A stretch of DNA of 64,000 bases from Phytophthora colocasiae (taxonomy: Eukaryota; Oomycota; Peronosporomycetes; Peronosporales; Peronosporaceae): assembly GCA_018806915.1 (NCBI GenBank), contig JAGKQI010000047.1, positions 558,001 to 622,000 on the forward strand, given 5' to 3'. Both the position numbers and the translations under genes were made by a program. Positions 48,159-61,508 of the stretch are shown in pieces (the stretch's first letter is position 1; every line of letters begins with the position of its first letter). The notes under the pieces were generated by a model that ran no database searches, was not told the origin of the DNA, and worked only from the letters and a program-made list of their open reading frames with translations.

Positions 48159-48664
48159 GTCAAACACAACAACACACTGCCATCCACAAAAACTTGCACA
48201 CACTGCATCATCGCACCACCACTTCCTAGACGCAACGTACACGGACACGCCATCACGCCTATCACCCATATCCACAACGCCGCACTCCATCCGCTGCCAT
48301 ATACCGCCCTCCATAAGTTACAGCCATGCAAAGTCGGTGCCGCCATGTCGTCGCCATCGCCTCGTATTGGCTGTTTGCACGAAGCAGCTCAACGCACCCC
48401 GCTAGAGAACCCCACCACCGTGCCGAACCCGTCACTCGGACGTTCATCAGCGCTGACCGAGTGTTGTACCCTGTCAAGACTCGAGCCATGCTCACGCAGT
48501 CCAATGTTACCCGACAAATCGAGCGCCATCGTGACGATTGCAGGGCGTGGTAGCAACATTGGCGGGGTGCGTGACCTTCTTGTGTAGCATAGCGAGCCAT
48601 GTATTGCAGTAGACGCAAGAAAGTCGTAAAAGTAGGAGCGCTAGAGAGTGCAAAAGTGCAAAAG

Positions 48665-48675
48665 TGCCGCGACCC

Positions 48676-48733
<58 letters not shown>

Positions 48734-48737
48734 AGGC
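48665..48737 (-). tRNA. tRNA-Phe: tRNA-Phe(GAA), array copy 33
   Basis: Same sequence as copy 1; majority spacer. Confidence 0.93.
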
Positions 48738-49243
48738 GTCAAACACAACAACACACTGCCATCCACAAAAACTTGCACACACTGCATCATCGCACCACCA
48801 CTTCCTAGACGCAACGTACACGGACACGCCATCACGCCTATCACCCATATCCACAACGCCGCACTCCATCCGCTGCCATATACCGCCCTCCATAAGTTAC
48901 AGCCATGCAAAGTCGGTGCCGCCATGTCGTCGCCATCGCCTCGTATTGGCTGTTTGCACGAAGCAGCTCAACGCACCCCGCTAGAGAACCCCACCACCGT
49001 GCCGAACCCGTCACTCGGACGTTCATCAGCGCTGACCGAGTGTTGTACCCTGTCAAGACTCGAGCCATGCTCACGCAGTCCAATGTTACCCGACAAATCG
49101 AGCGCCATCGTGACGATTGCAGGGCGTGGTAGCAACATTGGCGGGGTGCGTGACCTTCTTGTGTAGCATAGCGAGCCATGTATTGCAGTAGACGCAAGAA
49201 AGTCGTAAAAGTAGGAGCGCTAGAGAGTGCAAAAGTGCAAAAG

Positions 49244-49254
49244 TGCCGCGACCC

Positions 49255-49312
<58 letters not shown>

Positions 49313-49316
49313 AGGC
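49244..49316 (-). tRNA. tRNA-Phe: tRNA-Phe(GAA), array copy 34
   Basis: Same sequence as copy 1; majority spacer. Confidence 0.93.
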
Positions 49317-49822
49317 GTCAAACACAACAACACACTGCCATCCACAAAAACTTGCACACACTGCATCATCGCACCACCACTTCCTAGACGCAACGTACAC
49401 GGACACGCCATCACGCCTATCACCCATATCCACAACGCCGCACTCCATCCGCTGCCATATACCGCCCTCCATAAGTTACAGCCATGCAAAGTCGGTGCCG
49501 CCATGTCGTCGCCATCGCCTCGTATTGGCTGTTTGCACGAAGCAGCTCAACGCACCCCGCTAGAGAACCCCACCACCGTGCCGAACCCGTCACTCGGACG
49601 TTCATCAGCGCTGACCGAGTGTTGTACCCTGTCAAGACTCGAGCCATGCTCACGCAGTCCAATGTTACCCGACAAATCGAGCGCCATCGTGACGATTGCA
49701 GGGCGTGGTAGCAACATTGGCGGGGTGCGTGACCTTCTTGTGTAGCATAGCGAGCCATGTATTGCAGTAGACGCAAGAAAGTCGTAAAAGTAGGAGCGCT
49801 AGAGAGTGCAAAAGTGCAAAAG

Positions 49823-49833
49823 TGCCGCGACCC

Positions 49834-49891
<58 letters not shown>

Positions 49892-49895
49892 AGGC
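49823..49895 (-). tRNA. tRNA-Phe: tRNA-Phe(GAA), array copy 35
   Basis: Same sequence as copy 1; C to T spacer variant. Confidence 0.93.
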
Positions 49896-50369
49896 GTCAA
49901 ACACAACAACACACTGCCATCCACAAAAACTTGCACACACTGCATCATCGCACCACCACTTCCTAGACGCAACGTACACGGACACGCCATCACGCCTATC
50001 ACCCATATCCACAACGCCGCACTCCATCCGCTGCCATATACCGCCCTCCATAAGTTACAGCCATGCAAAGTCGGTGCCGCCATGTCGTCGCCATCGCCTC
50101 GTATTGGCTGTTTGCACGAAGCAGCTCAACGCACCCCGCTAGAGAACCCCACCACCGTGTCGAACCCGTCACTCGGACGTTCATCAGCGCTGACCGAGTG
50201 TTGTACCCTGTCAAGACTCGAGCCATGCTCACGCAGTCCAATGTTACCCGACAAATCGAGCGCCATCGTGACGATTGCAGGGCGTGGTAGCAACATTGGC
50301 GGGGTGCGTGACCTTCTTGTGTAGCATAGCGAGCCATGTATTGCAGTAGACGCAAGAAGTCGCTAGCAA

Positions 50370-50417
50370 GTGCAAAAGTGCAAAAGTGCAAAAGTGCAAA
50401 AGTGCAAAAGTGCAAAA
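50370..50417 (-). terminator. Expanded terminator repeat (six units) of tRNA copy 36
   Basis: Six perfect GTGCAAAA units instead of two. The bases just to the left (50357-50369) also differ: about 15 bp of the usual leader are missing. Net change is +17 bp. On the tRNA strand this gives six successive TTTT tracts. Confidence 0.8.
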
Positions 50418-50418
50418 G

Positions 50419-50429
50419 TGCCGCGACCC

Positions 50430-50487
<58 letters not shown>

Positions 50488-50491
50488 AGGC
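50419..50491 (-). tRNA. tRNA-Phe: tRNA-Phe(GAA), array copy 36
   Basis: Same sequence as copy 1. Its 3' flank has six TTTT terminator repeats and a rearranged leader. Confidence 0.93.
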
Positions 50492-50997
50492 GTCAAACAC
50501 AACAACACACTGCCATCCACAAAAACTTGCACACACTGCATCATCGCACCACCACTTCCTAGACGCAACGTACACGGACACGCCATCACGCCTATCACCC
50601 ATATCCACAACGCCGCACTCCATCCGCTGCCATATACCGCCCTCCATAAGTTACAGCCATGCAAAGTCGGTGCCGCCATGTCGTCGCCATCGCCTCGTAT
50701 TGGCTGTTTGCACGAAGCAGCTCAACGCACCCCGCTAGAGAACCCCACCACCGTGCCGAACCCGTCACTCGGACGTTCATCAGCGCTGACCGAGTGTTGT
50801 ACCCTGTCAAGACTCGAGCCATGCTCACGCAGTCCAATGTTACCCGACAAATCGAGCGCCATCGTGACGATTGCAGGGCGTGGTAGCAACATTGGCGGGG
50901 TGCGTGACCTTCTTGTGTAGCATAGCGAGCCATGTATTGCAGTAGACGCAAGAAAGTCGTAAAAGTAGGAGCGCTAGAGAGTGCAAAAGTGCAAAAG

Positions 50998-51008
50998 TGC
51001 CGCGACCC

Positions 51009-51066
<58 letters not shown>

Positions 51067-51070
51067 AGGC
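50998..51070 (-). tRNA. tRNA-Phe: tRNA-Phe(GAA), array copy 37
   Basis: Same sequence as copy 1; majority spacer. Confidence 0.93.
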
Positions 51071-51576
51071 GTCAAACACAACAACACACTGCCATCCACA
51101 AAAACTTGCACACACTGCATCATCGCACCACCACTTCCTAGACGCAACGTACACGGACACGCCATCACGCCTATCACCCATATCCACAACGCCGCACTCC
51201 ATCCGCTGCCATATACCGCCCTCCATAAGTTACAGCCATGCAAAGTCGGTGCCGCCATGTCGTCGCCATCGCCTCGTATTGGCTGTTTGCACGAAGCAGC
51301 TCAACGCACCCCGCTAGAGAACCCCACCACCGTGCCGAACCCGTCACTCGGACGTTCATCAGCGCTGACCGAGTGTTGTACCCTGTCAAGACTCGAGCCA
51401 TGCTCACGCAGTCCAATGTTACCCGACAAATCGAGCGCCATCGTGACGATTGCAGGGCGTGGTAGCAACATTGGCGGGGTGCGTGACCTTCTTGTGTAGC
51501 ATAGCGAGCCATGTATTGCAGTAGACGCAAGAAAGTCGTAAAAGTAGGAGCGCTAGAGAGTGCAAAAGTGCAAAAG

Positions 51577-51587
51577 TGCCGCGACCC

Positions 51588-51645
<58 letters not shown>

Positions 51646-51649
51646 AGGC
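51577..51649 (-). tRNA. tRNA-Phe: tRNA-Phe(GAA), array copy 38
   Basis: Same sequence as copy 1; majority spacer. Confidence 0.93.
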
Positions 51650-52155
51650 GTCAAACACAACAACACACTGCCATCCACAAAAACTTGCACACACTGCATC
51701 ATCGCACCACCACTTCCTAGACGCAACGTACACGGACACGCCATCACGCCTATCACCCATATCCACAACGCCGCACTCCATCCGCTGCCATATACCGCCC
51801 TCCATAAGTTACAGCCATGCAAAGTCGGTGCCGCCATGTCGTCGCCATCGCCTCGTATTGGCTGTTTGCACGAAGCAGCTCAACGCACCCCGCTAGAGAA
51901 CCCCACCACCGTGCCGAACCCGTCACTCGGACGTTCATCAGCGCTGACCGAGTGTTGTACCCTGTCAAGACTCGAGCCATGCTCACGCAGTCCAATGTTA
52001 CCCGACAAATCGAGCGCCATCGTGACGATTGCAGGGCGTGGTAGCAACATTGGCGGGGTGCGTGACCTTCTTGTGTAGCATAGCGAGCCATGTATTGCAG
52101 TAGACGCAAGAAAGTCGTAAAAGTAGGAGCGCTAGAGAGTGCAAAAGTGCAAAAG

Positions 52156-52166
52156 TGCCGCGACCC

Positions 52167-52224
<58 letters not shown>

Positions 52225-52228
52225 AGGC
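52156..52228 (-). tRNA. tRNA-Phe: tRNA-Phe(GAA), array copy 39
   Basis: Same sequence as copy 1; majority spacer. Confidence 0.93.
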
Positions 52229-52734
52229 GTCAAACACAACAACACACTGCCATCCACAAAAACTTGCACACACTGCATCATCGCACCACCACTTCCTAGA
52301 CGCAACGTACACGGACACGCCATCACGCCTATCACCCATATCCACAACGCCGCACTCCATCCGCTGCCATATACCGCCCTCCATAAGTTACAGCCATGCA
52401 AAGTCGGTGCCGCCATGTCGTCGCCATCGCCTCGTATTGGCTGTTTGCACGAAGCAGCTCAACGCACCCCGCTAGAGAACCCCACCACCGTGCCGAACCC
52501 GTCACTCGGACGTTCATCAGCGCTGACCGAGTGTTGTACCCTGTCAAGACTCGAGCCATGCTCACGCAGTCCAATGTTACCCGACAAATCGAGCGCCATC
52601 GTGACGATTGCAGGGCGTGGTAGCAACATTGGCGGGGTGCGTGACCTTCTTGTGTAGCATAGCGAGCCATGTATTGCAGTAGACGCAAGAAAGTCGTAAA
52701 AGTAGGAGCGCTAGAGAGTGCAAAAGTGCAAAAG

Positions 52735-52745
52735 TGCCGCGACCC

Positions 52746-52803
<58 letters not shown>

Positions 52804-52807
52804 AGGC
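52735..52807 (-). tRNA. tRNA-Phe: tRNA-Phe(GAA), array copy 40
   Basis: Same sequence as copy 1; majority spacer. Confidence 0.93.
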
Positions 52808-53313
52808 GTCAAACACAACAACACACTGCCATCCACAAAAACTTGCACACACTGCATCATCGCACCACCACTTCCTAGACGCAACGTACACGGACACGCC
52901 ATCACGCCTATCACCCATATCCACAACGCCGCACTCCATCCGCTGCCATATACCGCCCTCCATAAGTTACAGCCATGCAAAGTCGGTGCCGCCATGTCGT
53001 CGCCATCGCCTCGTATTGGCTGTTTGCACGAAGCAGCTCAACGCACCCCGCTAGAGAACCCCACCACCGTGCCGAACCCGTCACTCGGACGTTCATCAGC
53101 GCTGACCGAGTGTTGTACCCTGTCAAGACTCGAGCCATGCTCACGCAGTCCAATGTTACCCGACAAATCGAGCGCCATCGTGACGATTGCAGGGCGTGGT
53201 AGCAACATTGGCGGGGTGCGTGACCTTCTTGTGTAGCATAGCGAGCCATGTATTGCAGTAGACGCAAGAAAGTCGTAAAAGTAGGAGCGCTAGAGAGTGC
53301 AAAAGTGCAAAAG

Positions 53314-53324
53314 TGCCGCGACCC

Positions 53325-53382
<58 letters not shown>

Positions 53383-53386
53383 AGGC
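53314..53386 (-). tRNA. tRNA-Phe: tRNA-Phe(GAA), array copy 41
   Basis: Same sequence as copy 1. The spacer has CCGCCAGAG for CCGCTAGAG, seen again only after copy 57. Confidence 0.93.
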
Positions 53387-53900
53387 GTCAAACACAACAA
53401 CACACTGCCATCCACAAAAACTTGCACACACTGCATCATCGCACCACCACTTCCTAGACGCAACGTACACGGACACGCCATCACGCCTATCACCCATATC
53501 CACAACGCCGCACTCCATCCGCTGCCATATACCGCCCTCCATAAGTTACAGCCATGCAAAGTCGGTGCCGCCATGTCGTCGCCATCGCCTCGTATTGGCT
53601 GTTTGCACGAAGCAGCTCAACGCACCCCGCCAGAGAACCCCACCACCGTGCCGAACCCGTCACTCGGACGTTCATCAGCGCTGACCGAGTGTTGTACCCT
53701 GTCAAGACTCGAGCCATGCTCACGCAGTCCAATGTTACCCGACAAATCGAGCGCCATCGTGACGATTGCAGGGCGTGGTAGCAACATTGGCGGGGTGCGT
53801 GACCTTCTTGTGTAGCATAGCGAGCCATGTATTGCAGTAGACGCAAGAAAGTCGTAAAAGTAGGAGCGCTAGAGAGTGCAAAAGTGCAAAAGTGCAAAAG

Positions 53901-53911
53901 TGCCGCGACCC

Positions 53912-53969
<58 letters not shown>

Positions 53970-53973
53970 AGGC
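53901..53973 (-). tRNA. tRNA-Phe: tRNA-Phe(GAA), array copy 42
   Basis: Same sequence as copy 1. Three terminator repeats in the 3' flank (+8 bp). Confidence 0.93.
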
Positions 53974-54479
53974 GTCAAACACAACAACACACTGCCATCC
54001 ACAAAAACTTGCACACACTGCATCATCGCACCACCACTTCCTAGACGCAACGTACACGGACACGCCATCACGCCTATCACCCATATCCACAACGCCGCAC
54101 TCCATCCGCTGCCATATACCGCCCTCCATAAGTTACAGCCATGCAAAGTCGGTGCCGCCATGTCGTCGCCATCGCCTCGTATTGGCTGTTTGCACGAAGC
54201 AGCTCAACGCACCCCGCTAGAGAACCCCACCACCGTGCCGAACCCGTCACTCGGACGTTCATCAGCGCTGACCGAGTGTTGTACCCTGTCAAGACTCGAG
54301 CCATGCTCACGCAGTCCAATGTTACCCGACAAATCGAGCGCCATCGTGACGATTGCAGGGCGTGGTAGCAACATTGGCGGGGTGCGTGACCTTCTTGTGT
54401 AGCATAGCGAGCCATGTATTGCAGTAGACGCAAGAAAGTCGTAAAAGTAGGAGCGCTAGAGAGTGCAAAAGTGCAAAAG

Positions 54480-54490
54480 TGCCGCGACCC

Positions 54491-54548
<58 letters not shown>

Positions 54549-54552
54549 AGGC
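54480..54552 (-). tRNA. tRNA-Phe: tRNA-Phe(GAA), array copy 43
   Basis: Same sequence as copy 1; majority spacer. Confidence 0.93.
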
Positions 54553-55058
54553 GTCAAACACAACAACACACTGCCATCCACAAAAACTTGCACACACTGC
54601 ATCATCGCACCACCACTTCCTAGACGCAACGTACACGGACACGCCATCACGCCTATCACCCATATCCACAACGCCGCACTCCATCCGCTGCCATATACCG
54701 CCCTCCATAAGTTACAGCCATGCAAAGTCGGTGCCGCCATGTCGTCGCCATCGCCTCGTATTGGCTGTTTGCACGAAGCAGCTCAACGCACCCCGCTAGA
54801 GAACCCCACCACCGTGCCGAACCCGTCACTCGGACGTTCATCAGCGCTGACCGAGTGTTGTACCCTGTCAAGACTCGAGCCATGCTCACGCAGTCCAATG
54901 TTACCCGACAAATCGAGCGCCATCGTGACGATTGCAGGGCGTGGTAGCAACATTGGCGGGGTGCGTGACCTTCTTGTGTAGCATAGCGAGCCATGTATTG
55001 CAGTAGACGCAAGAAAGTCGTAAAAGTAGGAGCGCTAGAGAGTGCAAAAGTGCAAAAG

Positions 55059-55069
55059 TGCCGCGACCC

Positions 55070-55127
<58 letters not shown>

Positions 55128-55131
55128 AGGC
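55059..55131 (-). tRNA. tRNA-Phe: tRNA-Phe(GAA), array copy 44
   Basis: Same sequence as copy 1; majority spacer. Confidence 0.93.
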
Positions 55132-55637
55132 GTCAAACACAACAACACACTGCCATCCACAAAAACTTGCACACACTGCATCATCGCACCACCACTTCCT
55201 AGACGCAACGTACACGGACACGCCATCACGCCTATCACCCATATCCACAACGCCGCACTCCATCCGCTGCCATATACCGCCCTCCATAAGTTACAGCCAT
55301 GCAAAGTCGGTGCCGCCATGTCGTCGCCATCGCCTCGTATTGGCTGTTTGCACGAAGCAGCTCAACGCACCCCGCTAGAGAACCCCACCACCGTGCCGAA
55401 CCCGTCACTCGGACGTTCATCAGCGCTGACCGAGTGTTGTACCCTGTCAAGACTCGAGCCATGCTCACGCAGTCCAATGTTACCCGACAAATCGAGCGCC
55501 ATCGTGACGATTGCAGGGCGTGGTAGCAACATTGGCGGGGTGCGTGACCTTCTTGTGTAGCATAGCGAGCCATGTATTGCAGTAGACGCAAGAAAGTCGT
55601 AAAAGTAGGAGCGCTAGAGAGTGCAAAAGTGCAAAAG

Positions 55638-55648
55638 TGCCGCGACCC

Positions 55649-55706
<58 letters not shown>

Positions 55707-55710
55707 AGGC
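55638..55710 (-). tRNA. tRNA-Phe: tRNA-Phe(GAA), array copy 45
   Basis: Same sequence as copy 1; majority spacer. Confidence 0.93.
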
Positions 55711-56216
55711 GTCAAACACAACAACACACTGCCATCCACAAAAACTTGCACACACTGCATCATCGCACCACCACTTCCTAGACGCAACGTACACGGACAC
55801 GCCATCACGCCTATCACCCATATCCACAACGCCGCACTCCATCCGCTGCCATATACCGCCCTCCATAAGTTACAGCCATGCAAAGTCGGTGCCGCCATGT
55901 CGTCGCCATCGCCTCGTATTGGCTGTTTGCACGAAGCAGCTCAACGCACCCCGCTAGAGAACCCCACCACCGTGCCGAACCCGTCACTCGGACGTTCATC
56001 AGCGCTGACCGAGTGTTGTACCCTGTCAAGACTCGAGCCATGCTCACGCAGTCCAATGTTACCCGACAAATCGAGCGCCATCGTGACGATTGCAGGGCGT
56101 GGTAGCAACATTGGCGGGGTGCGTGACCTTCTTGTGTAGCATAGCGAGCCATGTATTGCAGTAGACGCAAGAAAGTCGTAAAAGTAGGAGCGCTAGAGAG
56201 TGCAAAAGTGCAAAAG

Positions 56217-56227
56217 TGCCGCGACCC

Positions 56228-56285
<58 letters not shown>

Positions 56286-56289
56286 AGGC
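56217..56289 (-). tRNA. tRNA-Phe: tRNA-Phe(GAA), array copy 46
   Basis: Same sequence as copy 1; C to T spacer variant. Confidence 0.93.
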
Positions 56290-56795
56290 GTCAAACACAA
56301 CAACACACTGCCATCCACAAAAACTTGCACACACTGCATCATCGCACCACCACTTCCTAGACGCAACGTACACGGACACGCCATCACGCCTATCACCCAT
56401 ATCCACAACGCCGCACTCCATCCGCTGCCATATACCGCCCTCCATAAGTTACAGCCATGCAAAGTCGGTGCCGCCATGTCGTCGCCATCGCCTCGTATTG
56501 GCTGTTTGCACGAAGCAGCTCAACGCACCCCGCTAGAGAACCCCACCACCGTGTCGAACCCGTCACTCGGACGTTCATCAGCGCTGACCGAGTGTTGTAC
56601 CCTGTCAAGACTCGAGCCATGCTCACGCAGTCCAATGTTACCCGACAAATCGAGCGCCATCGTGACGATTGCAGGGCGTGGTAGCAACATTGGCGGGGTG
56701 CGTGACCTTCTTGTGTAGCATAGCGAGCCATGTATTGCAGTAGACGCAAGAAAGTCGTAAAAGTAGGAGCGCTAGAGAGTGCAAAAGTGCAAAAG

Positions 56796-56806
56796 TGCCG
56801 CGACCC

Positions 56807-56864
<58 letters not shown>

Positions 56865-56868
56865 AGGC
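56796..56868 (-). tRNA. tRNA-Phe: tRNA-Phe(GAA), array copy 47
   Basis: Same sequence as copy 1; C to T spacer variant. Confidence 0.93.
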
Positions 56869-57374
56869 GTCAAACACAACAACACACTGCCATCCACAAA
56901 AACTTGCACACACTGCATCATCGCACCACCACTTCCTAGACGCAACGTACACGGACACGCCATCACGCCTATCACCCATATCCACAACGCCGCACTCCAT
57001 CCGCTGCCATATACCGCCCTCCATAAGTTACAGCCATGCAAAGTCGGTGCCGCCATGTCGTCGCCATCGCCTCGTATTGGCTGTTTGCACGAAGCAGCTC
57101 AACGCACCCCGCTAGAGAACCCCACCACCGTGTCGAACCCGTCACTCGGACGTTCATCAGCGCTGACCGAGTGTTGTACCCTGTCAAGACTCGAGCCATG
57201 CTCACGCAGTCCAATGTTACCCGACAAATCGAGCGCCATCGTGACGATTGCAGGGCGTGGTAGCAACATTGGCGGGGTGCGTGACCTTCTTGTGTAGCAT
57301 AGCGAGCCATGTATTGCAGTAGACGCAAGAAAGTCGTAAAAGTAGGAGCGCTAGAGAGTGCAAAAGTGCAAAAG

Positions 57375-57385
57375 TGCCGCGACCC

Positions 57386-57443
<58 letters not shown>

Positions 57444-57447
57444 AGGC
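57375..57447 (-). tRNA. tRNA-Phe: tRNA-Phe(GAA), array copy 48
   Basis: Same sequence as copy 1; majority spacer. Confidence 0.93.
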
Positions 57448-57953
57448 GTCAAACACAACAACACACTGCCATCCACAAAAACTTGCACACACTGCATCAT
57501 CGCACCACCACTTCCTAGACGCAACGTACACGGACACGCCATCACGCCTATCACCCATATCCACAACGCCGCACTCCATCCGCTGCCATATACCGCCCTC
57601 CATAAGTTACAGCCATGCAAAGTCGGTGCCGCCATGTCGTCGCCATCGCCTCGTATTGGCTGTTTGCACGAAGCAGCTCAACGCACCCCGCTAGAGAACC
57701 CCACCACCGTGCCGAACCCGTCACTCGGACGTTCATCAGCGCTGACCGAGTGTTGTACCCTGTCAAGACTCGAGCCATGCTCACGCAGTCCAATGTTACC
57801 CGACAAATCGAGCGCCATCGTGACGATTGCAGGGCGTGGTAGCAACATTGGCGGGGTGCGTGACCTTCTTGTGTAGCATAGCGAGCCATGTATTGCAGTA
57901 GACGCAAGAAAGTCGTAAAAGTAGGAGCGCTAGAGAGTGCAAAAGTGCAAAAG

Positions 57954-57964
57954 TGCCGCGACCC

Positions 57965-58022
<58 letters not shown>

Positions 58023-58026
58023 AGGC
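57954..58026 (-). tRNA. tRNA-Phe: tRNA-Phe(GAA), array copy 49
   Basis: Same sequence as copy 1; C to T spacer variant. Confidence 0.93.
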
Positions 58027-58532
58027 GTCAAACACAACAACACACTGCCATCCACAAAAACTTGCACACACTGCATCATCGCACCACCACTTCCTAGACG
58101 CAACGTACACGGACACGCCATCACGCCTATCACCCATATCCACAACGCCGCACTCCATCCGCTGCCATATACCGCCCTCCATAAGTTACAGCCATGCAAA
58201 GTCGGTGCCGCCATGTCGTCGCCATCGCCTCGTATTGGCTGTTTGCACGAAGCAGCTCAACGCACCCCGCTAGAGAACCCCACCACCGTGTCGAACCCGT
58301 CACTCGGACGTTCATCAGCGCTGACCGAGTGTTGTACCCTGTCAAGACTCGAGCCATGCTCACGCAGTCCAATGTTACCCGACAAATCGAGCGCCATCGT
58401 GACGATTGCAGGGCGTGGTAGCAACATTGGCGGGGTGCGTGACCTTCTTGTGTAGCATAGCGAGCCATGTATTGCAGTAGACGCAAGAAAGTCGTAAAAG
58501 TAGGAGCGCTAGAGAGTGCAAAAGTGCAAAAG

Positions 58533-58543
58533 TGCCGCGACCC

Positions 58544-58601
<58 letters not shown>

Positions 58602-58605
58602 AGGC
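58533..58605 (-). tRNA. tRNA-Phe: tRNA-Phe(GAA), array copy 50
   Basis: Same sequence as copy 1; majority spacer. Confidence 0.93.
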
Positions 58606-59111
58606 GTCAAACACAACAACACACTGCCATCCACAAAAACTTGCACACACTGCATCATCGCACCACCACTTCCTAGACGCAACGTACACGGACACGCCAT
58701 CACGCCTATCACCCATATCCACAACGCCGCACTCCATCCGCTGCCATATACCGCCCTCCATAAGTTACAGCCATGCAAAGTCGGTGCCGCCATGTCGTCG
58801 CCATCGCCTCGTATTGGCTGTTTGCACGAAGCAGCTCAACGCACCCCGCTAGAGAACCCCACCACCGTGCCGAACCCGTCACTCGGACGTTCATCAGCGC
58901 TGACCGAGTGTTGTACCCTGTCAAGACTCGAGCCATGCTCACGCAGTCCAATGTTACCCGACAAATCGAGCGCCATCGTGACGATTGCAGGGCGTGGTAG
59001 CAACATTGGCGGGGTGCGTGACCTTCTTGTGTAGCATAGCGAGCCATGTATTGCAGTAGACGCAAGAAAGTCGTAAAAGTAGGAGCGCTAGAGAGTGCAA
59101 AAGTGCAAAAG

Positions 59112-59122
59112 TGCCGCGACCC

Positions 59123-59180
<58 letters not shown>

Positions 59181-59184
59181 AGGC
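59112..59184 (-). tRNA. tRNA-Phe: tRNA-Phe(GAA), array copy 51
   Basis: Same sequence as copy 1. One A is missing from the A5 run in the following spacer (about 59215). Confidence 0.93.
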
Positions 59185-59689
59185 GTCAAACACAACAACA
59201 CACTGCCATCCACAAAACTTGCACACACTGCATCATCGCACCACCACTTCCTAGACGCAACGTACACGGACACGCCATCACGCCTATCACCCATATCCAC
59301 AACGCCGCACTCCATCCGCTGCCATATACCGCCCTCCATAAGTTACAGCCATGCAAAGTCGGTGCCGCCATGTCGTCGCCATCGCCTCGTATTGGCTGTT
59401 TGCACGAAGCAGCTCAACGCACCCCGCTAGAGAACCCCACCACCGTGCCGAACCCGTCACTCGGACGTTCATCAGCGCTGACCGAGTGTTGTACCCTGTC
59501 AAGACTCGAGCCATGCTCACGCAGTCCAATGTTACCCGACAAATCGAGCGCCATCGTGACGATTGCAGGGCGTGGTAGCAACATTGGCGGGGTGCGTGAC
59601 CTTCTTGTGTAGCATAGCGAGCCATGTATTGCAGTAGACGCAAGAAAGTCGTAAAAGTAGGAGCGCTAGAGAGTGCAAAAGTGCAAAAG

Positions 59690-59700
59690 TGCCGCGACCC

Positions 59701-59758
<58 letters not shown>

Positions 59759-59762
59759 AGGC
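59690..59762 (-). tRNA. tRNA-Phe: tRNA-Phe(GAA), array copy 52
   Basis: Same sequence as copy 1. The spacer has the CAAAACC variant, as after copy 8. Confidence 0.93.
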
Positions 59763-60276
59763 GTCAAACACAACAACACACTGCCATCCACAAAACCTTG
59801 CACACACTGCATCATCGCACCACCACTTCCTAGACGCAACGTACACGGACACGCCATCACGCCTATCACCCATATCCACAACGCCGCACTCCATCCGCTG
59901 CCATATACCGCCCTCCATAAGTTACAGCCATGCAAAGTCGGTGCCGCCATGTCGTCGCCATCGCCTCGTATTGGCTGTTTGCACGAAGCAGCTCAACGCA
60001 CCCCGCTAGAGAACCCCACCACCGTGCCGAACCCGTCACTCGGACGTTCATCAGCGCTGACCGAGTGTTGTACCCTGTCAAGACTCGAGCCATGCTCACG
60101 CAGTCCAATGTTACCCGACAAATCGAGCGCCATCGTGACGATTGCAGGGCGTGGTAGCAACATTGGCGGGGTGCGTGACCTTCTTGTGTAGCATAGCGAG
60201 CCATGTATTGCAGTAGACGCAAGAAAGTCGTAAAAGTAGGAGCGCTAGAGAGTGCAAAAGTGCAAAAGTGCAAAAG

Positions 60277-60287
60277 TGCCGCGACCC

Positions 60288-60345
<58 letters not shown>

Positions 60346-60349
60346 AGGC
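60277..60349 (-). tRNA. tRNA-Phe: tRNA-Phe(GAA), array copy 53
   Basis: Same sequence as copy 1. Three terminator repeats (+8 bp); C to T spacer variant. Confidence 0.93.
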
Positions 60350-60855
60350 GTCAAACACAACAACACACTGCCATCCACAAAAACTTGCACACACTGCATC
60401 ATCGCACCACCACTTCCTAGACGCAACGTACACGGACACGCCATCACGCCTATCACCCATATCCACAACGCCGCACTCCATCCGCTGCCATATACCGCCC
60501 TCCATAAGTTACAGCCATGCAAAGTCGGTGCCGCCATGTCGTCGCCATCGCCTCGTATTGGCTGTTTGCACGAAGCAGCTCAACGCACCCCGCTAGAGAA
60601 CCCCACCACCGTGTCGAACCCGTCACTCGGACGTTCATCAGCGCTGACCGAGTGTTGTACCCTGTCAAGACTCGAGCCATGCTCACGCAGTCCAATGTTA
60701 CCCGACAAATCGAGCGCCATCGTGACGATTGCAGGGCGTGGTAGCAACATTGGCGGGGTGCGTGACCTTCTTGTGTAGCATAGCGAGCCATGTATTGCAG
60801 TAGACGCAAGAAAGTCGTAAAAGTAGGAGCGCTAGAGAGTGCAAAAGTGCAAAAG

Positions 60856-60866
60856 TGCCGCGACCC

Positions 60867-60924
<58 letters not shown>

Positions 60925-60928
60925 AGGC
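60856..60928 (-). tRNA. tRNA-Phe: tRNA-Phe(GAA), array copy 54
   Basis: Same sequence as copy 1; majority spacer. Confidence 0.93.
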
Positions 60929-61434
60929 GTCAAACACAACAACACACTGCCATCCACAAAAACTTGCACACACTGCATCATCGCACCACCACTTCCTAGA
61001 CGCAACGTACACGGACACGCCATCACGCCTATCACCCATATCCACAACGCCGCACTCCATCCGCTGCCATATACCGCCCTCCATAAGTTACAGCCATGCA
61101 AAGTCGGTGCCGCCATGTCGTCGCCATCGCCTCGTATTGGCTGTTTGCACGAAGCAGCTCAACGCACCCCGCTAGAGAACCCCACCACCGTGCCGAACCC
61201 GTCACTCGGACGTTCATCAGCGCTGACCGAGTGTTGTACCCTGTCAAGACTCGAGCCATGCTCACGCAGTCCAATGTTACCCGACAAATCGAGCGCCATC
61301 GTGACGATTGCAGGGCGTGGTAGCAACATTGGCGGGGTGCGTGACCTTCTTGTGTAGCATAGCGAGCCATGTATTGCAGTAGACGCAAGAAAGTCGTAAA
61401 AGTAGGAGCGCTAGAGAGTGCAAAAGTGCAAAAG

Positions 61435-61445
61435 TGCCGCGACCC

Positions 61446-61495
<50 letters not shown>

Positions 61496-61508
61496 GAGCT
61501 ATCGAGGC
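61435..61508 (-). tRNA. tRNA-Phe: tRNA-Phe(GAA), array copy 55, one-base insertion in the D arm
   Basis: 74 nt. The only copy with a change inside the tRNA: an extra base makes TAGCTCCAGTTGGG from TAGCTCAGTTGGG on the tRNA strand. It enlarges the D loop from 8 to 9 nt and changes A-box spacing. D-loop length varies naturally, so it may still work, or it may be a dying copy. Confidence 0.85.
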
